Source of the DNA: Aliihoeflea sp. 2WW
Lineage (GTDB): Bacteria; Pseudomonadota; Alphaproteobacteria; Rhizobiales; Rhizobiaceae
Length of the DNA stretch: 64,000 nucleotides
NCBI RefSeq assembly: GCF_000497755.1
Contig: NZ_AYOD01000035.1
Span: 248,001-312,000 of the forward strand
Direction: 5' to 3'
The notes under the pieces were generated by a model. It searched no databases and was not told where the DNA came from. It worked only from the letters and a program-made list of their open reading frames with translations. Shown here one piece after another: positions 63,580 to 64,000 of the stretch (position 1 is its first letter; the number at the start of each line of letters is the position of its first letter). A program made the position numbers and the translations under genes.

Positions 63580-64000
63580 ATGCCGACAGCGTTGTGGATC
63601 ACCGGGACGAGTATGTGTGCGCTGCGGCAGGAAGAGTTGCCCGTCGGCAACAATCTGGTCGAAGTCGAAACGCTTTTCTCCGGGATCAGCCGCGGCACCG
63701 AATCGCTCGTCTTTCAAGGCGCAGTGCCGGAAACCGAGCACGAGCGAATGCGCGGCCCGCACCAGTCCGGCGATTTTCCCCATCCGGTCAAGTATGGCTA
63801 CGCCAATGTCGGGCGCATCGCGTCCGGCCCGCGTAGAGGAGAAATCGCATTCTGCCTGTTTCCGCATCAGGACCGTTTCGCGGTGCCGGACGCAGACCTG
63901 ACGACGCTTCCCGTCGATCTCCCGCCTGCCCGTGCCGTGCTTGCCGCCAACATGGAAACGGCGCTCAACATCGTCTGGGACGCGCGCGCGGCGCCGGGCG
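63580..64000 (+). CDS. Zinc-type (MDR) alcohol dehydrogenase-like protein, N-terminal part, cut by window end
   Basis: ATG 63580 has GAGGAA a few bases upstream and the frame is open to the last base. The first 140 residues read MPTALWITGTSMCALRQEEL, VETLFSGISRGTESLVFQG, then VKYGYANVGRI and VPDADLTTLPVDLPPARAV. The GroES-like fold and GISRGTE match the BchC-related dehydrogenase group of the MDR superfamily, which lacks the usual catalytic Cys in this loop. The cofactor domain is outside the window. Divergent from phaZ. Confidence 0.78.
   Translation, partial: MPTALWITGTSMCALRQEELPVGNNLVEVETLFSGISRGTESLVFQGAVPETEHERMRGPHQSGDFPHPVKYGYANVGRIASGPRRGEIAFCLFPHQDRFAVPDADLTTLPVDLPPARAVLAANMETALNIVWDARAAPG

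Overview
The window is GC-rich, densely packed alphaproteobacterial DNA, most likely a chromosome segment of a Hyphomicrobiales (Rhizobiales) bacterium of the Phyllobacteriaceae/Rhizobiaceae type. This is inferred from rhizobial ExoF/ExoQ-type exopolysaccharide genes, the block dnaK-dnaJ-pmtA-pyrF, the block trpF-trpB-trpA-accD-folC-trxA, and an intracellular PHB depolymerase. No species can be named from sequence alone.

Layout. 1-1.9 kb: the end of an exopolysaccharide cluster (exoF-like fragment, exoQ-like ligase/polymerase). 2.7-18.5 kb: a sugar / sugar-acid catabolic island with a LacI-type regulator, a tripartite tricarboxylate-type transporter (tctCBA), a sugar ABC transporter, an IlvD/Edd dehydratase, several dehydrogenases and a fumarylacetoacetase-family hydrolase. 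Three perfect copies of one operator (core TGGCAGCGCTGCCA) sit upstream of the dehydratase operon, between lacI and the ABC-transporter operon, and upstream of the SDR-hydrolase pair. This makes a single local regulon very likely, and the enzymes fit a non-phosphorylative (deoxy)sugar oxidation route. 18.6-42 kb: mostly housekeeping genes: a DgcN-like gene, pyrF, pmtA, dnaJ, dnaK, pheT/pheS with a three-gene insertion between them, rplT, rpmI, infC (with an ATT start codon), a benzoate-type transporter, trpFBA, accD, folC and trxA.

42.3-53.3 kb: an integrated element of about 11 kb, inserted in the 3' end of tRNA-Leu(CAG) and bounded by a 17-bp direct repeat of the tRNA end. It carries a tyrosine integrase, two ribbon-helix-helix regulators facing each other across a repeat-rich promoter, an AlpA-like protein, and a helix-turn-helix gene that contains five copies of a 17-bp palindrome, a candidate replication origin. 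It also has a prohead protease, an HK97-type major capsid protein and a tape-measure protein. I see no terminase, portal, connector, tail-tube, baseplate or recognised lysis gene. The genes are intact and mostly joined by short stop/start overlaps, so it reads as a streamlined phage satellite rather than a decaying prophage. It is the most interesting part of the window.

53.3-64 kb: tRNA-Leu, dapB, an MsbA-type ABC exporter, glk, mepA, a YeeZ-like SDR, queG, a glutathione transferase, uppP, phaZ and the start of a zinc-type dehydrogenase cut by the window end.

Long open frames opposite real genes are common in this GC-rich sequence and were left out. Functions are from motif reading only; no database search was possible.
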